From CALAZP01 sp041164265 (GTDB lineage Bacteria > Bacteroidota > Bacteroidia > Chitinophagales > Saprospiraceae), in assembly GCA_041164265.1 (NCBI GenBank), contig JBEAPR010000045.1:7133-71132 (forward strand): a stretch of DNA of 64,000 nt, written 5' to 3'. A program made the translations under genes and the position numbers. The notes beneath the pieces are model-generated. The model was not told the DNA's origin, searched no databases, and saw only the letters and a list, made by a program, of their open reading frames with translations. Below, in pieces: positions 50,362 to 59,386 of this stretch. The first letter of the stretch is position 1. The number at the start of each line of letters is the position of its first letter.

Positions 50362-51264
50362 CTAATCGAATACCGGTCGCTGATTCCAGAATGCCGATAG
50401 GGTACCTCCCGCTATGAGGTGCCATATTCCCCAACCAGCTGCTACCAGTGCCATGCCGCCAAGACCATCAAAAAAATTAAAGATAAGAATGAGTCCTAAA
50501 CCGGAATTCTGAATGCCAGTTTCTATAGCAATAGCTCTTCTGTCTTTTACGGGCAATCGCCATAGGGTTGCCCAACTGTATCCTCCTAATATGGCCATTG
50601 CATTGTGAATGACCACTAAAACAAATGCTAAGTGAGCGTATTGAAATAAGTTATCTAAGTTTCCTAGAATAGCTGCTACAACGATAATGAGGAAAAGGAT
50701 CATTGATATTATCCTTATGGGTTTAGTGATTTTTGAAGCCAAGGAGGGGAAAAAATGATTCAAGCCCATTCCAATAGCCAAGGGCAAGACAATCAATTGG
50801 CCAATAGTCAGAGCCATTTGGTCTAAGGGGATGTATAAATTGATTCCCGAAAGAGTAGAATCTACAAAAAAAGGTGCCAAGCTCTGAAAAATAAGAGGAG
50901 TGCCTATTACAGCAAATAAAGTCGAAATAGTGGTGAGCGATATGGATAATGCACTATTACCTCCAGCGATATGTACGGCAAAATTAGAAACGTTACCTCC
51001 TGGACAAGCTGCCACTAATAAAAGCCCCAGTACCATGCTGTCTGGAAGATTGGTGAGAAGAATCAGCCCCATCGTTAGTAAGGGTAATAAAATCCACTGG
51101 CTGCTCAGACCGACCGCAATGGACCTAGGCATTTGAGCAATGGCTTTGAAATGTTGGAGTTTAAGGTCTAAGGCTATACCAAACATCAAAATCATTAGGG
51201 CGATGTTCATTAAGAAAAGTTCGTCTCCTTCAAAATGAATAACTAAGTCATCTACATTGCTCAT
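50362..51264 (-). CDS. Bile acid:sodium symporter (BASS) family transporter
   Basis: 300 residues, about nine or ten transmembrane helices. The family's central motif VAACPGGNVSNFAVHIAGGN and LSISLTTISTLFAVIGTPL are clear; later PLAIGMGLNHFFP and GIQNSGLGLIL mark the second repeat's crossover region. In bacteria BASS proteins move organic anions such as pyruvate, pantoate or bile acids with sodium. The substrate cannot be inferred from context. Divergent from the following oxidoreductase with 48 bases between them. Confidence 0.9.
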   Translation of the reverse strand: MSNVDDLVIHFEGDELFLMNIALMILMFGIALDLKLQHFKAIAQMPRSIAVGLSSQWILLPLLTMGLILLTNLPDSMVLGLLLVAACPGGNVSNFAVHIAGGNSALSISLTTISTLFAVIGTPLIFQSLAPFFVDSTLSGINLYIPLDQMALTIGQLIVLPLAIGMGLNHFFPSLASKITKPIRIISMILFLIIVVAAILGNLDNLFQYAHLAFVLVVIHNAMAILGGYSWATLWRLPVKDRRAIAIETGIQNSGLGLILIFNFFDGLGGMALVAAGWGIWHLIAGGTLSAFWNQRPVFD

Positions 51265-51312
51265 GGCTCCAATTTAGGTTTATATTTATATATTGGCGTA
51301 CAAATATAAAAG

Positions 51313-52302
51313 ATGGCTGAAGAATTCAAATGGGGAATATTAGCACCGGGAAAAATTGCTGGTAAATTTGCCGAAGATCTCCTCAAACTTCCTGGACACC
51401 GCATTGATGCAGTAGGTTCAAGATCATTGGATCGGGCTGCTCTTTTTGCTCAGCGGTTTGATGTTCCGAGAATTTACGGCAGTTATGAAGAACTTTGGCA
51501 TGCAAAAGAGGTAGATGCTATTTATATTGCCAGTCCACATTCAGGACATTTTGAGCATGCTTTAAGGAGTTTGGAGGCAGGCATTCCGGTCCTTTGTGAA
51601 AAACCACTTGCCATCAATAGCCAGCAAGTCAAAATGATGATAGAAGCAGCCGAGAAACATCAAGTATTTTTAATGGAGGCACTATGGTCTAGATTTTTAC
51701 CTGCGGTGGAACAAGCTTTGGAATGGATATCCTCTGGTAAAATTGGAGAAATACAAGGAGTTAAAGCTGATTTTGGATTTTACCCCTCCAATAGAGATCC
51801 CGAGGGGCGATTATACAATCCCAATCTAGCTGGCGGTGCGCTTTTAGATATTGGAATTTACCCTATTTTTTTGGCCTTATTGGTAATGGGTAAACCAACG
51901 GGAATAATCGCTAAGGGAGTCATTGGAAATAGTGGTGTTGATGAGGAAGTAATGCTGATAACAGAGCACGACAAAAATCAGTACGGTCAGTTGCATGCCA
52001 GTATTCGAAACGATACCAAAACAGAAGGTTTTATATATGGAAGCCAGGGGGTGATTCATTTGCATACTCGATGGCACGAGACGACTTCACTGGCTTTTCT
52101 GCCACATGGCGGGGTTCCGGAAATAATGCATTTTGATAATTTGGGGTGGGGGTATGGATGGGAGGCAAAAGAAGTTGAAAAGTGCGTTAGAACAGGTGCT
52201 TTGGAAAGCTCTAAATGGCCATTGGATCAAAGTCTTGCCCTAATGGAGGTCATGGATGAAGTAAGGCGGCAAATAGGTCTTCAATATGCTGGGTTAGAAT
52301 AA
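51313..52302 (+). CDS. Gfo/Idh/MocA-family oxidoreductase
   Basis: 329 residues. N-terminal Rossmann domain (FKWGILAPGKIAGKFAEDLL, then VDAIYIASPHSGHFEHALRS) and the EKPLAINSQQ motif with the catalytic-type lysine. The C-terminal domain (about 125-329) has ALWSRFLPAVEQAL and GGALLDIGIYPIFLALLVMG. The dihydrodiol/xylose dehydrogenase-like subgroup is suggested by the latter; substrate unknown. Ten bases before the PhoD-like gene in the same direction. Confidence 0.9.
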   Translation: MAEEFKWGILAPGKIAGKFAEDLLKLPGHRIDAVGSRSLDRAALFAQRFDVPRIYGSYEELWHAKEVDAIYIASPHSGHFEHALRSLEAGIPVLCEKPLAINSQQVKMMIEAAEKHQVFLMEALWSRFLPAVEQALEWISSGKIGEIQGVKADFGFYPSNRDPEGRLYNPNLAGGALLDIGIYPIFLALLVMGKPTGIIAKGVIGNSGVDEEVMLITEHDKNQYGQLHASIRNDTKTEGFIYGSQGVIHLHTRWHETTSLAFLPHGGVPEIMHFDNLGWGYGWEAKEVEKCVRTGALESSKWPLDQSLALMEVMDEVRRQIGLQYAGLE

Positions 52303-52312
52303 AAATACGATT

Positions 52313-53374
52313 ATGAAAAATGCCATGATTCTTTATTTAGTAGCCAGTGGGCTCGCCGGTTGTTCAACAGGCCCCCAGGAGACAGTGCATCAAATGCCAC
52401 TTCGGCTGGAAAAGGAATTGGACACGACCAAGCTCCTAACTACTATTGCTTTGGGTTCCTGTAATCGACAAGACCTTCCACAAGTTTACTGGGACTCCAT
52501 TAAGGTCCAAGACCCTGATCTTTGGATTTGGTTGGGCGATAATATTTATGGAGATACCGAGGACATGCTTGTTTTAGAAGCGAAGTATCGACAGCAAAAA
52601 ACCAATGAACACTACAGTGCATTCATTTCCCAAATTCCTGTAATTGGCATTTGGGACGATCATGATTATGGGGTCAATGACGGTGATCAACATTATCCAT
52701 TTAAGAAGGCCAGTAAGGAGTTGATGTTAGATTTCTTGGATGTTGGGACAGATGCCACGGTTCGAAAACGGGAGGGGGCTTATCAATCCTTTTCATTTGG
52801 CCCTTCGGGAAAAAAGGTAAAAATTATATTATTGGACGCTCGATACTTTAGAGATACGCTACAAGGTACGGGGATGCGTTCAGGCCCTAGGTATTTGCCC
52901 AATGAGACTGGGGACATATTGGGGGAGGTGCAATGGAAGTGGTTGGAAAACGAGCTGAGGCAGAGTGATGCACAAGTTCACTTAATTGGTTGTGGAATTC
53001 AGATGATACCTGAAGAGCAGGGTTTTGAAAAGTGGGCTAATTTTCCTCAAGCTAGAAATCGACTATTAGCCTTAATATCTGAAATTGATCCTCCAGGATT
53101 ATTATTGATGAGTGGAGATCGACACATTGCTGAACTTTCCAAATGGCCATTTGCCGAAGGCGAAAAAAATATTTACGAACTCACTGCTAGTGGTTTGACG
53201 CACACCTGGAGCGGTCTTTTGGTGGAGGAACCTAATCGATATAGGGTGGGCGATTTGTTGGTTTCGAAAAACTATGGAGTGATTCGAATCAATTGGGATT
53301 TTTCTCCTCCTAGATTATCAGTAGCAGTAAGTAGCACGGATAATGAGATTTTGCTGAGGGAGGAACTACCTTAA
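52313..53374 (+). CDS. PhoD-like phosphatase lipoprotein
   Basis: 353 residues. Lipobox SGLAGC (Cys17). Metallophosphatase core of the alkaline phosphatase D family: ALGSCNRQDLPQVYWDSI, LWIWLGDNIYGDTED, VIGIWDDHDYGVNDGDQHY, LLDARYFRD and LLMSGDRHIAELSKW. The conserved Asp, Asn and His metal ligands are present. Hydrolyses phosphodi- or monoesters outside the inner membrane; natural substrate unknown. Two copies of the hairpin repeat lie inside the gene. Confidence 0.9.
   Translation: MKNAMILYLVASGLAGCSTGPQETVHQMPLRLEKELDTTKLLTTIALGSCNRQDLPQVYWDSIKVQDPDLWIWLGDNIYGDTEDMLVLEAKYRQQKTNEHYSAFISQIPVIGIWDDHDYGVNDGDQHYPFKKASKELMLDFLDVGTDATVRKREGAYQSFSFGPSGKKVKIILLDARYFRDTLQGTGMRSGPRYLPNETGDILGEVQWKWLENELRQSDAQVHLIGCGIQMIPEEQGFEKWANFPQARNRLLALISEIDPPGLLLMSGDRHIAELSKWPFAEGEKNIYELTASGLTHTWSGLLVEEPNRYRVGDLLVSKNYGVIRINWDFSPPRLSVAVSSTDNEILLREELP
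52801..52815 (-). repeat. NCCGAAGGN' hairpin repeat, copy 5 (C:G type)
   Basis: On the minus strand reads TTTTTTCCCGAAGGG. Antisense to the PhoD-like gene, where it encodes part of G-P-S-G-K. Confidence 0.55.
53150..53161 (+). repeat. NCCGAAGGN' hairpin repeat, copy 6 (G:C type)
   Basis: TTTGCCGAAGGC followed by GAAAA. Sense strand of the PhoD-like gene, encoding F-A-E-G. Confidence 0.55.
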
Positions 53375-53395
53375 CTATACAAACAAAGAAAAAAA

Positions 53396-54355
53396 ATGGA
53401 ACCTACAATTAAGGAGACCCAGTATATGCTTCCCGGACAGCAAAGTTTTTATAGGGGGAAGGTTCGAGATGTATATGATTTAGGAGACCAATTGGTGATG
53501 GTAGCTACTGACCGTATTTCAGCTTTCGACTATATTCTCCCCAAACCTATTCCAGGAAAGGGAGCGATATTGAATCAATTGGCTCGTTATTTTTTGGAAG
53601 CTACCCGAGATATTGCCCCCAATTGGTTGTTGTCCCAGCCTGACCCTAATGTCAGTATTGGGTGGAAATGTGCACCAATAAAAGTAGAAATGGTAATCCG
53701 TGGGTATCTAGTGGGTCATGCTTGGCGGGAATACCAGTTAGGTAAGCGGATTTTATGTGGTGTTCCTTTACCAGAGGGGATGAAAGAGAATGATCCTTTT
53801 CCAGAGCCCATTATTACTCCAGCTACAAAGGCAGACGAAGGGCATGATGAGGATATTTCCAGGGCGGATATACTGGCAACGGGCTTGGTGTCAGAGGCTG
53901 ACTACACCATTTTGGAGCATTATACGAGGGCACTTTTTAAGCGAGGAACGGAGATGGCTGCTGAGCGAGGATTAATTTTAGTAGACACCAAATATGAGTT
54001 TGGTAAGCGAGATGGTACTATATATGTTATTGACGAGATTCATACTCCGGACAGCTCCCGTTATTTTTATTTAGAAGGTTATGCCGAACGGCAAAAAAAA
54101 GGCGAACGGCAACAGCAGTTGAGTAAAGAGTTTGTAAGAGAATGGCTGCTGAGTCATGGCTTTCAGGGTCTGGAGGGACAACAGATGCCAGAGATGCCCG
54201 ATACATTTGTGGAGGAAGTCTCTGAGCGGTATCGGGATTTATTTAAAATATTAACGGGGAACCCTTTTAGATTAGCGGTATCAGCAATGTCGCTGGAGCA
54301 ACGGATACACAACAATATTAGGAAGGGTCTTTTAGCCCTTGGATATAAGGAATAA
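53396..54355 (+). CDS. purC: SAICAR synthase (PurC)
   Basis: 319 residues, the long form also seen in yeast Ade1, against about 240 in E. coli. Condenses CAIR with aspartate in purine synthesis. Motifs: FYRGKVRDVYDLGDQLVMVA, TDRISAFDYILPKPIPGKG, VEMVIRGYLVGHAWREYQLG, TPATKADEGHDEDIS, LILVDTKYEFGKRDG and IDEIHTPDSSRYF. Ends overlapping the opposing dehydrogenase gene by 38 bases. No other purine gene is nearby. Confidence 0.97.
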   Translation: MEPTIKETQYMLPGQQSFYRGKVRDVYDLGDQLVMVATDRISAFDYILPKPIPGKGAILNQLARYFLEATRDIAPNWLLSQPDPNVSIGWKCAPIKVEMVIRGYLVGHAWREYQLGKRILCGVPLPEGMKENDPFPEPIITPATKADEGHDEDISRADILATGLVSEADYTILEHYTRALFKRGTEMAAERGLILVDTKYEFGKRDGTIYVIDEIHTPDSSRYFYLEGYAERQKKGERQQQLSKEFVREWLLSHGFQGLEGQQMPEMPDTFVEEVSERYRDLFKILTGNPFRLAVSAMSLEQRIHNNIRKGLLALGYKE

Positions 54356-55541
54356 GATGTGGGTAGATGGGGTTGAGTTGTCCTTGCTTGGCTATTGTTG
54401 CTTTTTGAATGAAGAGGTCTTTTTTTTGATCTAAAAGAGCTGGAATGAGATGGGCAATAATTTGATTGCCAAAGGATTCTGAGGCATCTCTTGGAATTTC
54501 TCCAGGCAGGTTATCCACGGCCATAATATCTATTCCATCGGATTGAAAAGGTGGTATTTCTTTACCGGTTTGAGGATTAAAACCATAGACAGGGTCTTTT
54601 ATAGTGGAAGCCCGAAGCGTGGAAGGAATAGACGACATTGGTGCTATATCGCAGGTTACATCAGCGATGACTTGAATTTTGAAATCTTCAGATGCCATTT
54701 CTTGTTGGGTGAAGAATACTGGAGCCCTATTATCCCAAAATATGCAATTGATAAAAATATCGGCAGTTTGGTAAAAAGGAATAAATTCCATAGCATAGTT
54801 GGTGGGGTCGCGGTAGTAGTCGGTGATATTAAAGGGTCTTTCCAGATTGGATCGCACGTAATCAGAGGAACGCAGGGTGGTGAAAATGGGATAATGGAAA
54901 GACTCATTCAAAAAATCTTTGGGTGAGACCTCGACAAACCCCATATCTATTAAGGTTTTTTGAGCGCCTTGACCTACTCTTCCAGTCCCTGTAACTACTA
55001 TTTTTAGCGGAGGCAGTTGAAGGGCCTCGTAAAAAGGGAATACAGCATCGTAATTAGAAAGGGTATATAATCTAGGCAGGTCAAAGGTGCTAGTCCTTTT
55101 ACCGAAGGTATAAAGGGCATTATGGGCGCCTACCATACCAGCAAAAAAACCAAATGCGATAACCCTTTGATCTTGACGATCCACCATCAATTCATAATCC
55201 ATAAGAGTGATATTCTTGTCAAGGATGGTCTGAAGCAATCCCCGATTATGAGGTTGTGCTTTGATGGTATGAGAAAAAAAACAATAAGTCTTATTTGCAA
55301 TGAGATGGTTGGGAGGGACTTCTTTAACCCCCAATAAAATATCACAGTCGGAGAGGTCTTCAGATAAAGGGACATTACAGCGTTGATATTCTTCATCCGT
55401 AAAACACCTAATAGGGGAGGGTTGAACTTTGATTGAGAGTTCTGAAAATCGGTTCAATCGTTCGCATTGATCGGGTATGAGCGGAACTCTCGCATCGGGT
55501 GGAGATTTTCCTTCACGGATGATTCCGATTTTTAATGGCAT
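54318..55541 (-). CDS. Saccharopine dehydrogenase/alanine dehydrogenase family protein (Lys1-like)
   Basis: 407 residues. N-terminal AlaDh/PNT domain (LKIGIIREGKSPPDARVPLI with the PD-x-R-VPL motif), then LMDYELMVDRQDQRVIAFG and FAGMVGAHNALYTFGKR, typical of NAD-dependent lysine-forming saccharopine dehydrogenase. Rossmann segment IVVTGTGRVGQGAQKTL. C-terminal IPSTLRASTIKDPVYGFNPQ and AVDNLPGEIPRDASESFG also match that family. It probably acts in lysine degradation or synthesis; direction not known. Overlaps purC tail to tail by 38 bases. Confidence 0.85.
   Translation of the reverse strand: MPLKIGIIREGKSPPDARVPLIPDQCERLNRFSELSIKVQPSPIRCFTDEEYQRCNVPLSEDLSDCDILLGVKEVPPNHLIANKTYCFFSHTIKAQPHNRGLLQTILDKNITLMDYELMVDRQDQRVIAFGFFAGMVGAHNALYTFGKRTSTFDLPRLYTLSNYDAVFPFYEALQLPPLKIVVTGTGRVGQGAQKTLIDMGFVEVSPKDFLNESFHYPIFTTLRSSDYVRSNLERPFNITDYYRDPTNYAMEFIPFYQTADIFINCIFWDNRAPVFFTQQEMASEDFKIQVIADVTCDIAPMSSIPSTLRASTIKDPVYGFNPQTGKEIPPFQSDGIDIMAVDNLPGEIPRDASESFGNQIIAHLIPALLDQKKDLFIQKATIAKQGQLNPIYPHLIPYIQGLKDPS
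55097..55109 (+). repeat. NCCGAAGGN' hairpin repeat, copy 7 (A:T type)
   Basis: TTTTACCGAAGGT followed by ATAAA. Antisense to the Lys1-like gene, where it encodes part of Y-T-F-G-K. Confidence 0.6.
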
Positions 55542-55624
55542 TTGGTTAGGTTGTTGTACAAAGTTAAAAAATTTAAAGAGGTGTGGAACTAATTGAAGGT
55601 TGATTTGGTTTTGCTATCGTAAAA

Positions 55625-56002
55625 GGGGACGTACCGGAATTGACAGGACAGTCTACTTTTTAGTAAGCATGCCGGAGCAGGTAGTTTACCTCCGTCAACA
55701 ACTAACTGCGAACTTTTTTTACTTGGCGAATCTAATTACGCCTTGGCTGCCTAAGACCAGGTCTTAAGAAGCCTTTGTGCCGCTGTGTTTGACGTCCGAT
55801 ACACAACTAGCCGCACATCATCGATTTTCGGGCTGGGTGAATCAAGGGTTCTGATGATTCACTGAGACTTAAAGAACTAAGGGTAGTTCAAGACTTGGTT
55901 AACGTAGTCGGGCTGCTTCGAAAATTGGAACGTAAACTAAGCATGTAGAAAGCTTCTTAGTGCTTTCTCTGGACGCGAGTTCGAATCTCGCCGTCTCCAC
56001 CA
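55625..56002 (+). ncRNA. ssrA: Transfer-messenger RNA (tmRNA)
   Basis: 378 nt. The 5' GGGGACG (55625-55631) pairs with 3' CGTCTCC (55992-55998) and the gene ends with encoded ACCA. T-arm GTTCGAATCTC is present. The tag frame begins at GGC 55725 and reads GESNYALAA to TAA 55752-55754, a typical Bacteroidota tag with the YALAA degron. It rescues stalled ribosomes with SmpB. Possible promoter: TTG at 55593-55595, 19-base spacer, TATCGTA at 55615-55621. A strong terminator follows. Confidence 0.96.
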
Positions 56003-56005
56003 AAT

Positions 56006-56043
56006 GCGACAGGTCAGGATAAAAATGACCTGTCGCTTTTTTT
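56006..56043 (+). terminator. Rho-independent terminator of tmRNA
   Basis: Stem GCGACAGGTCA (56006-56016) with TGACCTGTCGC (56026-56036), 9-base loop, followed by seven Ts (56037-56043). Strong and immediately after the encoded CCA end. Confidence 0.93.
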
Positions 56044-56237
56044 ATTCCTAACTGGGTTCATGAAAACCTTCTGCCAAATATTATAGGTTATCTTTTAAAG
56101 CAGCAACTATATTACTTACAAGATCTTATGTTGTCCAATAGAATAATCAAGCATTACCAATCTTTCATTTTCAGGGTTTATTTTTATATTTAGTGCTAAG
56201 ACTTGTAAGTTTACTGATTGATTGTTTTTAATTTAGA

Positions 56238-57416
56238 ATGATGACTTCAAAAAGTATATATCCCACTCTATTTTTCCTGTTTTTAGGTTATAGTGCTATT
56301 GCTCAATCTTGGTTTAAGGGAAATTTACACACCCATTCTCTATGGAGTGATGGAGATGATTTTCCAGAGATGATACTTCAATGGTATAAAGATCATGGCT
56401 ATCAATTTGTAGCTTTATCTGACCACAATTCTGTAGCAGAGGGAGAATTTTGGTACGAGATAAAGGAGAGGGAAGTCCGCAATCGTACTTTGGAAAAGTA
56501 CCTCGATAAATTCGGAGATTGGGTGGAGGTGCGAAGAGAGGCCAACAGCACTTATGTTCGGCTGAAGACTTACGAAGAGTATAAAGCAAAAATGGAGATT
56601 CCAGAATCATTTACTATTATTCGTTCTGAAGAAGTAACCTCTCAATTCGAGAAAAAGCCTGTACATATTAACGTCAGTAATATTCAAGAAAAGATAGAAC
56701 CCATAAAAGGCAATTCCGTTTTGGATATCATGCAGCAAACTATTAATAAAGTAAGGGAACAGAGAGAACAATTCAATATCCCTATGTTTGCTCATATCAA
56801 TCACCCTAATTTTGGTTACGGAGTAGATGTGGAGGATATGAAAAATCTCAATGGGGAACGTTTTTTTGAAGTTTACAACGGACACCCTGCAGTTCATAAC
56901 GAAGGAGATGCCTTTCACATGGATACTGAAACCATGTGGGATTTGATTAATATTCATTACCATAAAAAAGGCCAACCCTTATTATTGGGGATAGCAACGG
57001 ATGATAGCCACCACTATCACGAGTCTTCATCTGATTTAAGTAATACTGGAAGGGGATGGGTGATGGTGCAATCTGAGGATTTATCCGCCAATAATCTAAT
57101 CGAAGCGATGGAGGAGGGCCAATTTTATGCCTCTTCAGGAATACTATTGAATCAGTTAATAGAATCTAAGGAAAGCATTTCTCTTGAAATTCAAGGAGAA
57201 AAAGGCGTTAAATACGAAATTAGTTTTATGAGCTATCGCAAAGGCAATAGTGAAATGGTCACAGCAAAAACGGTTAAAGGGCAAAAGGCAACTTATCAAT
57301 TTGAGCCCGATGATATATTTGTTCGGGCAAAGATCACTTCAACTGCTCTAATCGAAAATCCCTATCGAGTTGGAGAAACTAAAACAGCTTGGACGCAACC
57401 CATTTTAGTTCCGTAG
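56238..57416 (+). CDS. Secreted PHP-domain phosphoesterase
   Basis: 392 residues (ATG 56238, or ATG 56241 one codon later). Signal peptide ending YSAIAQ. PHP motifs: GNLHTHSLWSDGDDFPEM (metal-binding H-x-H), FVALSDHNSV, IIRSEEVTSQ, FAHINHPNFGYG, EVYNGHPAVHNEGD and LGIATDDSHHYHE. Likely a periplasmic or surface phosphoesterase or nuclease-like enzyme; a C-terminal beta domain (about 310-392) follows. In the 194-base leader ACTTACAAG (56114-56122) and CTTGTAAGT (56202-56210) form a 9-bp inverted repeat. Confidence 0.85.
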   Translation: MMTSKSIYPTLFFLFLGYSAIAQSWFKGNLHTHSLWSDGDDFPEMILQWYKDHGYQFVALSDHNSVAEGEFWYEIKEREVRNRTLEKYLDKFGDWVEVRREANSTYVRLKTYEEYKAKMEIPESFTIIRSEEVTSQFEKKPVHINVSNIQEKIEPIKGNSVLDIMQQTINKVREQREQFNIPMFAHINHPNFGYGVDVEDMKNLNGERFFEVYNGHPAVHNEGDAFHMDTETMWDLINIHYHKKGQPLLLGIATDDSHHYHESSSDLSNTGRGWVMVQSEDLSANNLIEAMEEGQFYASSGILLNQLIESKESISLEIQGEKGVKYEISFMSYRKGNSEMVTAKTVKGQKATYQFEPDDIFVRAKITSTALIENPYRVGETKTAWTQPILVP

Positions 57417-57550
57417 GAATATCCTTTTCATACCTAAGATACACCGTTTAATAGGGTCTAAATGTCAAATGGAATATTTGAAATTATTACTTTGTGAAAA
57501 GAGTCAAATAATAAGGTCATTAGGTTATTCGTTTGACATAAAAAAAACCG

Positions 57551-58174
57551 ATGAAAATTTTATTCACTTTAATTAGCCTGACGGTCTTTGGGCAACTTTC
57601 TGCACAAAACAAGGGCGAGTCTTCAACTGTAGAACAACGTGCAGAGAATCATTTGAGTAGTGGCCGCTATGAGGAAGCCATTCAGGACTTTACCCTAGCT
57701 ATTCGCTTAGCGACTCAAGAAGGCAATGCGGAGATGGTCAAATTAGGGCAAAAAAATGGTGCACTTGCTGCTTTTTACCGAGGCGGTGAATTGCAAAAAG
57801 AAGGCCATTATAAAGAAGCCGTTGAGATGTATGAAAAGGGTATGGAATTGAATCGCAGTTTTTTTGGCAACCATGTGGAACGTGCTGGTAGTTTGTCGCA
57901 ATACGCCTCTCGCAAAAAATCATTTCTAGCTTTTCTAGAGGCTGCAGAGGCTGCTGCTAAGGGAAACCAATATACTTATGCTCAAGATATGCTGATGAAA
58001 GCAGAAGCGCTTAAAAAACCAAAAGAGCAAGGGCTATATGAATATTATCGAGCTAGGTATTACGAAATTGCTGGAGATTATTCAGAGGCATTGGTCATTT
58101 ATGAAGGAATTACCGGAAAAAGGAAATGGGTGCAAATGGCTAAGGCTAGAATAGCCATAATGAACAGGGCTTAA
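57551..58174 (+). CDS. Secreted tetratricopeptide repeat protein
   Basis: 207 residues. Signal peptide ending QLSAQ (residue 19). About four TPR-like helix pairs: AENHLSSGRYEEAIQDFTLA, FYRGGELQKEGHYKEAVEMY, a longer helical pair around 120-150, and ARYYEIAGDYSEALVIYEGI. Probably a periplasmic adaptor. Preceded by a 134-base spacer without a clear promoter. Its stop overlaps the opposing fRMsr stop by four bases. Confidence 0.82.
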   Translation: MKILFTLISLTVFGQLSAQNKGESSTVEQRAENHLSSGRYEEAIQDFTLAIRLATQEGNAEMVKLGQKNGALAAFYRGGELQKEGHYKEAVEMYEKGMELNRSFFGNHVERAGSLSQYASRKKSFLAFLEAAEAAAKGNQYTYAQDMLMKAEALKKPKEQGLYEYYRARYYEIAGDYSEALVIYEGITGKRKWVQMAKARIAIMNRA

Positions 58175-58686
58175 AAATGTTGCTGAACCATTTGCTCTAA
58201 ATACGTAGCGTCTAAAGCACTAAAAGAATCGGGTTGGGTGCTATCTACGTCTAAAACGCCTAGTAAACTACCGTCCTTTCTCAATACAGGGACGACAATT
58301 TCTGATGCTGAGTTGGGGTCGCAAGCAATGTGTTCAGCTCCTTGTTCCAACAAATGAACATTCCCAACTATTTGGGTGGTTTGAGTAGCTGCAGCTTTCC
58401 CACATACCCCTTGTCCCATTTGGATATAAAGACAGCCAAGCGTACCTTGGTAGGGACCTACGACTAATCGCCCTTCTCGGAAGAGGTAAAATCCTACCCA
58501 ATAAAAATAGGGCAAGTGAGTTTTAAGTAAGGAGTTAATAGTTACCATTTTAATCGATTCATCGGATTCATCAGCTAAAGTCAAGGTTATGGCATGTAAG
58601 GCAGTATGGTATAATTCCTTCTTTTGAGCTTCGGATACTTTTACCGAAGGTTTTATAAAATAGGGCATTTCAGTAGAGGCGCTCAT
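58171..58686 (-). CDS. msrC: Free methionine-(R)-sulfoxide reductase (GAF domain)
   Basis: 171 residues, single GAF domain. Reduces free Met-R-sulfoxide with thioredoxin. The three family cysteines are present: Cys85 and Cys95 in GTLGCLYIQMGQGVCGKAA and Cys122 in EHIACDPNSASEIVVPV, the last being the catalytic-type residue. Ends LDVDSTQPDSFSALD. Starts nine bases after queE ends on the same strand; the two may be cotranscribed. Confidence 0.93.
   Translation of the reverse strand: MSASTEMPYFIKPSVKVSEAQKKELYHTALHAITLTLADESDESIKMVTINSLLKTHLPYFYWVGFYLFREGRLVVGPYQGTLGCLYIQMGQGVCGKAAATQTTQIVGNVHLLEQGAEHIACDPNSASEIVVPVLRKDGSLLGVLDVDSTQPDSFSALDATYLEQMVQQHF
58639..58651 (+). repeat. NCCGAAGGN' hairpin repeat, copy 8 (A:T type)
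   Basis: TTTTACCGAAGGT, antisense to the fRMsr gene, where it encodes part of K-P-S-V-K. Confidence 0.6.
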
Positions 58687-58695
58687 GGTTTATAT

Positions 58696-59337
58696 TTACG
58701 GAATATTAAGAATTTTATGAGATTGCAGACTAAATGACCATTGGGGATGTTGCATACAGTATGCTAAGGTAAGCTGTGTGTTTTTTTCCAAATCGGGGCC
58801 ATCCATGGGTTGCAGGTAAAAATGGTTAAACGACAAATCTACGTATTGCTCTGGAGGTGCTTCTGGTTGTGGATATACGAGTTTGATTTCCGACCCTTCC
58901 TTGAGTTTTAACTCAGACCCTGCTTTGGGACTAACGCATATCCAGTCAATTCCACTTGGCGGTAATACAGTGCCATTGGTTTCCACTGCGATGAAAATTC
59001 CGTGTTCGTGTAAACAAGTGACTAAAGGTTGGTCCAATTGTAAGAGGGGTTCCCCACCGGTACAAACTAAAAAAGGGGTAGTTCCAAAATCGGTTGGTGG
59101 CCACAGCTTTAATATAGCTTGAGTTAATTCTAGTGGGGTGTCGTATATGCCTCCGTTAATTCCATCGGTTCCTCTAAAATCTGTATCACAAAATTGGCAA
59201 ATCGCTTTCTCGCGATCTTCTTCTCTGCCCGACCACAAATTGCAACCACTGAATCGACAGAAAACTGCTGGTCGACCAGAATGCGCTCCTTCTCCTTGAA
59301 TGGTGTAGAAAATTTCTTTGACCTTGTAGGATGCCAT
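58696..59337 (-). CDS. queE: 7-carboxy-7-deazaguanine synthase, Cx14CxxC type
   Basis: 213 residues. Radical SAM enzyme of queuosine/7-deazaguanine synthesis. The iron-sulfur cysteines are Cys32, Cys47 and Cys50, spaced Cx14CxxC, so the cluster loop is the expanded QueE version, not CxxxCxxC. Also EIFYTIQGEGAHSGRPAVF, CTGGEPLLQ and AVETNGT. No queC, queD or queF is adjacent. On the opposite strand a BatA-like gene starts 49 bases away. Confidence 0.95.
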   Translation of the reverse strand: MASYKVKEIFYTIQGEGAHSGRPAVFCRFSGCNLWSGREEDREKAICQFCDTDFRGTDGINGGIYDTPLELTQAILKLWPPTDFGTTPFLVCTGGEPLLQLDQPLVTCLHEHGIFIAVETNGTVLPPSGIDWICVSPKAGSELKLKEGSEIKLVYPQPEAPPEQYVDLSFNHFYLQPMDGPDLEKNTQLTLAYCMQHPQWSFSLQSHKILNIP

Positions 59338-59386
59338 TTAAAAAACTTATTTTTACCAAAAGCAAAGATAAAACAATAAAGGGCGG

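Noticed and set aside
54080..54116. Tandem GCCGAACGGCAA-like repeat in purC
   Set aside because: Two imperfect copies only, encoding AERQKKGERQQQ; probably a codon-level coincidence and not the same as the CCGAAGG family.
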